Assembly (NCBI GenBank): GCA_002417965.1 | Contig: DIDD01000048.1 | Span: 1-5,865 of the forward strand | Length of the DNA: 5,865 bases | From: Veillonellaceae bacterium UBA5809 | Lineage (GTDB): Bacteria > Bacillota > Negativicutes > Veillonellales > Dialisteraceae | Reading direction: 5' to 3' | Part shown: positions 5,851 through 5,865 of the stretch, one piece after another | Layout of the letters: every line of letters begins with the position of its first letter | How positions within the stretch are numbered: the stretch's first letter is position 1 | The notes under the pieces: generated by a model | Seen by the model: only the letters and a program-made list of their open reading frames with translations | Told to the model about the DNA's origin: nothing | The model's database searches: none | Translations under genes and position numbers: made by a program

Positions 5851-5865
5851 AAGGAGGGGTATAAT
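5851..5865 (+). promoter_or_regulatory. Ribosome binding site and probable start of the next gene, cut by the window edge
   Basis: AAGGAGG at 5851-5857 is followed by six bases and then AT at 5864-5865. If the next base is G, this is an ATG with near-ideal spacing, matching the style of the other plus-strand genes here. The same bases also spell TATAAT (5860-5865), but no fitting -35 lies 17 bp upstream, so the ribosome-site reading is preferred. Between the terminator and this point lie a TATAAT at 5797-5802 without a clear -35, a TTGGCA at 5820-5825, and a weak hairpin CCAC..TTTT/AAAAGTGG at 5812-5834, which could be promoter or operator parts for that gene. Confidence 0.6.

Noticed and set aside
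1..5865. Mobile elements, CRISPR array, tRNA, rRNA or riboswitch
   Set aside because: No transposase or integrase frame, no regularly spaced repeats, no cloverleaf and no recognisable riboswitch core were seen on either strand.

Overview
This window holds a compact polyphosphate-metabolism locus, most likely chromosomal DNA of a low-to-mid GC Gram-positive-lineage bacterium (Bacillota). The AT-leaning sequence, strong AAAGGAGG-type ribosome binding sites with short spacers and U-tailed intrinsic terminators all point that way. Clostridia or Negativicutes are plausible, but the sequence alone does not settle the genus.

Layout, left to right. Positions 1-65 may hold the tail of a plus-strand gene; this is weak. 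A 27-bp perfect hairpin at 129-188 looks like a bidirectional terminator. It lies 21 nt beyond the stop codon of a minus-strand exopolyphosphatase/GppA-type phosphatase (ppx, 210-1760, 516 aa) with all family motifs intact. A 186-bp divergent intergenic region (1761-1946) follows. It contains a self-complementary TATTATATAATA that puts a TATAAT on each strand, a run of eight G, and short inverted and direct repeats. On the plus strand comes a second protein of the same fold and length (1947-3500, 517 aa). Many of its active-site motifs are eroded in both the Ppx/GppA part and the HD part. Two nucleotides later begins polyphosphate kinase ppk1 (3503-5647, 714 aa), with both active-site histidines present. 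An intrinsic terminator at 5741-5784 closes this two-gene operon. The window ends at a Shine-Dalgarno sequence that probably serves a further gene starting at 5864.

How the genes fit together. Ppk1 makes polyphosphate reversibly from ATP. The intact Ppx would hydrolyse it, or hydrolyse pppGpp if it acts as GppA. The degenerate Ppx-like protein is probably translationally coupled to Ppk1, which suggests a non-catalytic or altered role such as a sensor, a regulatory partner of Ppx or Ppk1, or a polyphosphate/nucleotide-binding protein. The point most worth a second look is this pairing of an intact and a decayed paralogue, head to head around one symmetric promoter core, with the decayed copy tied to the synthase. 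No mobile element, CRISPR array, tRNA or rRNA is visible.
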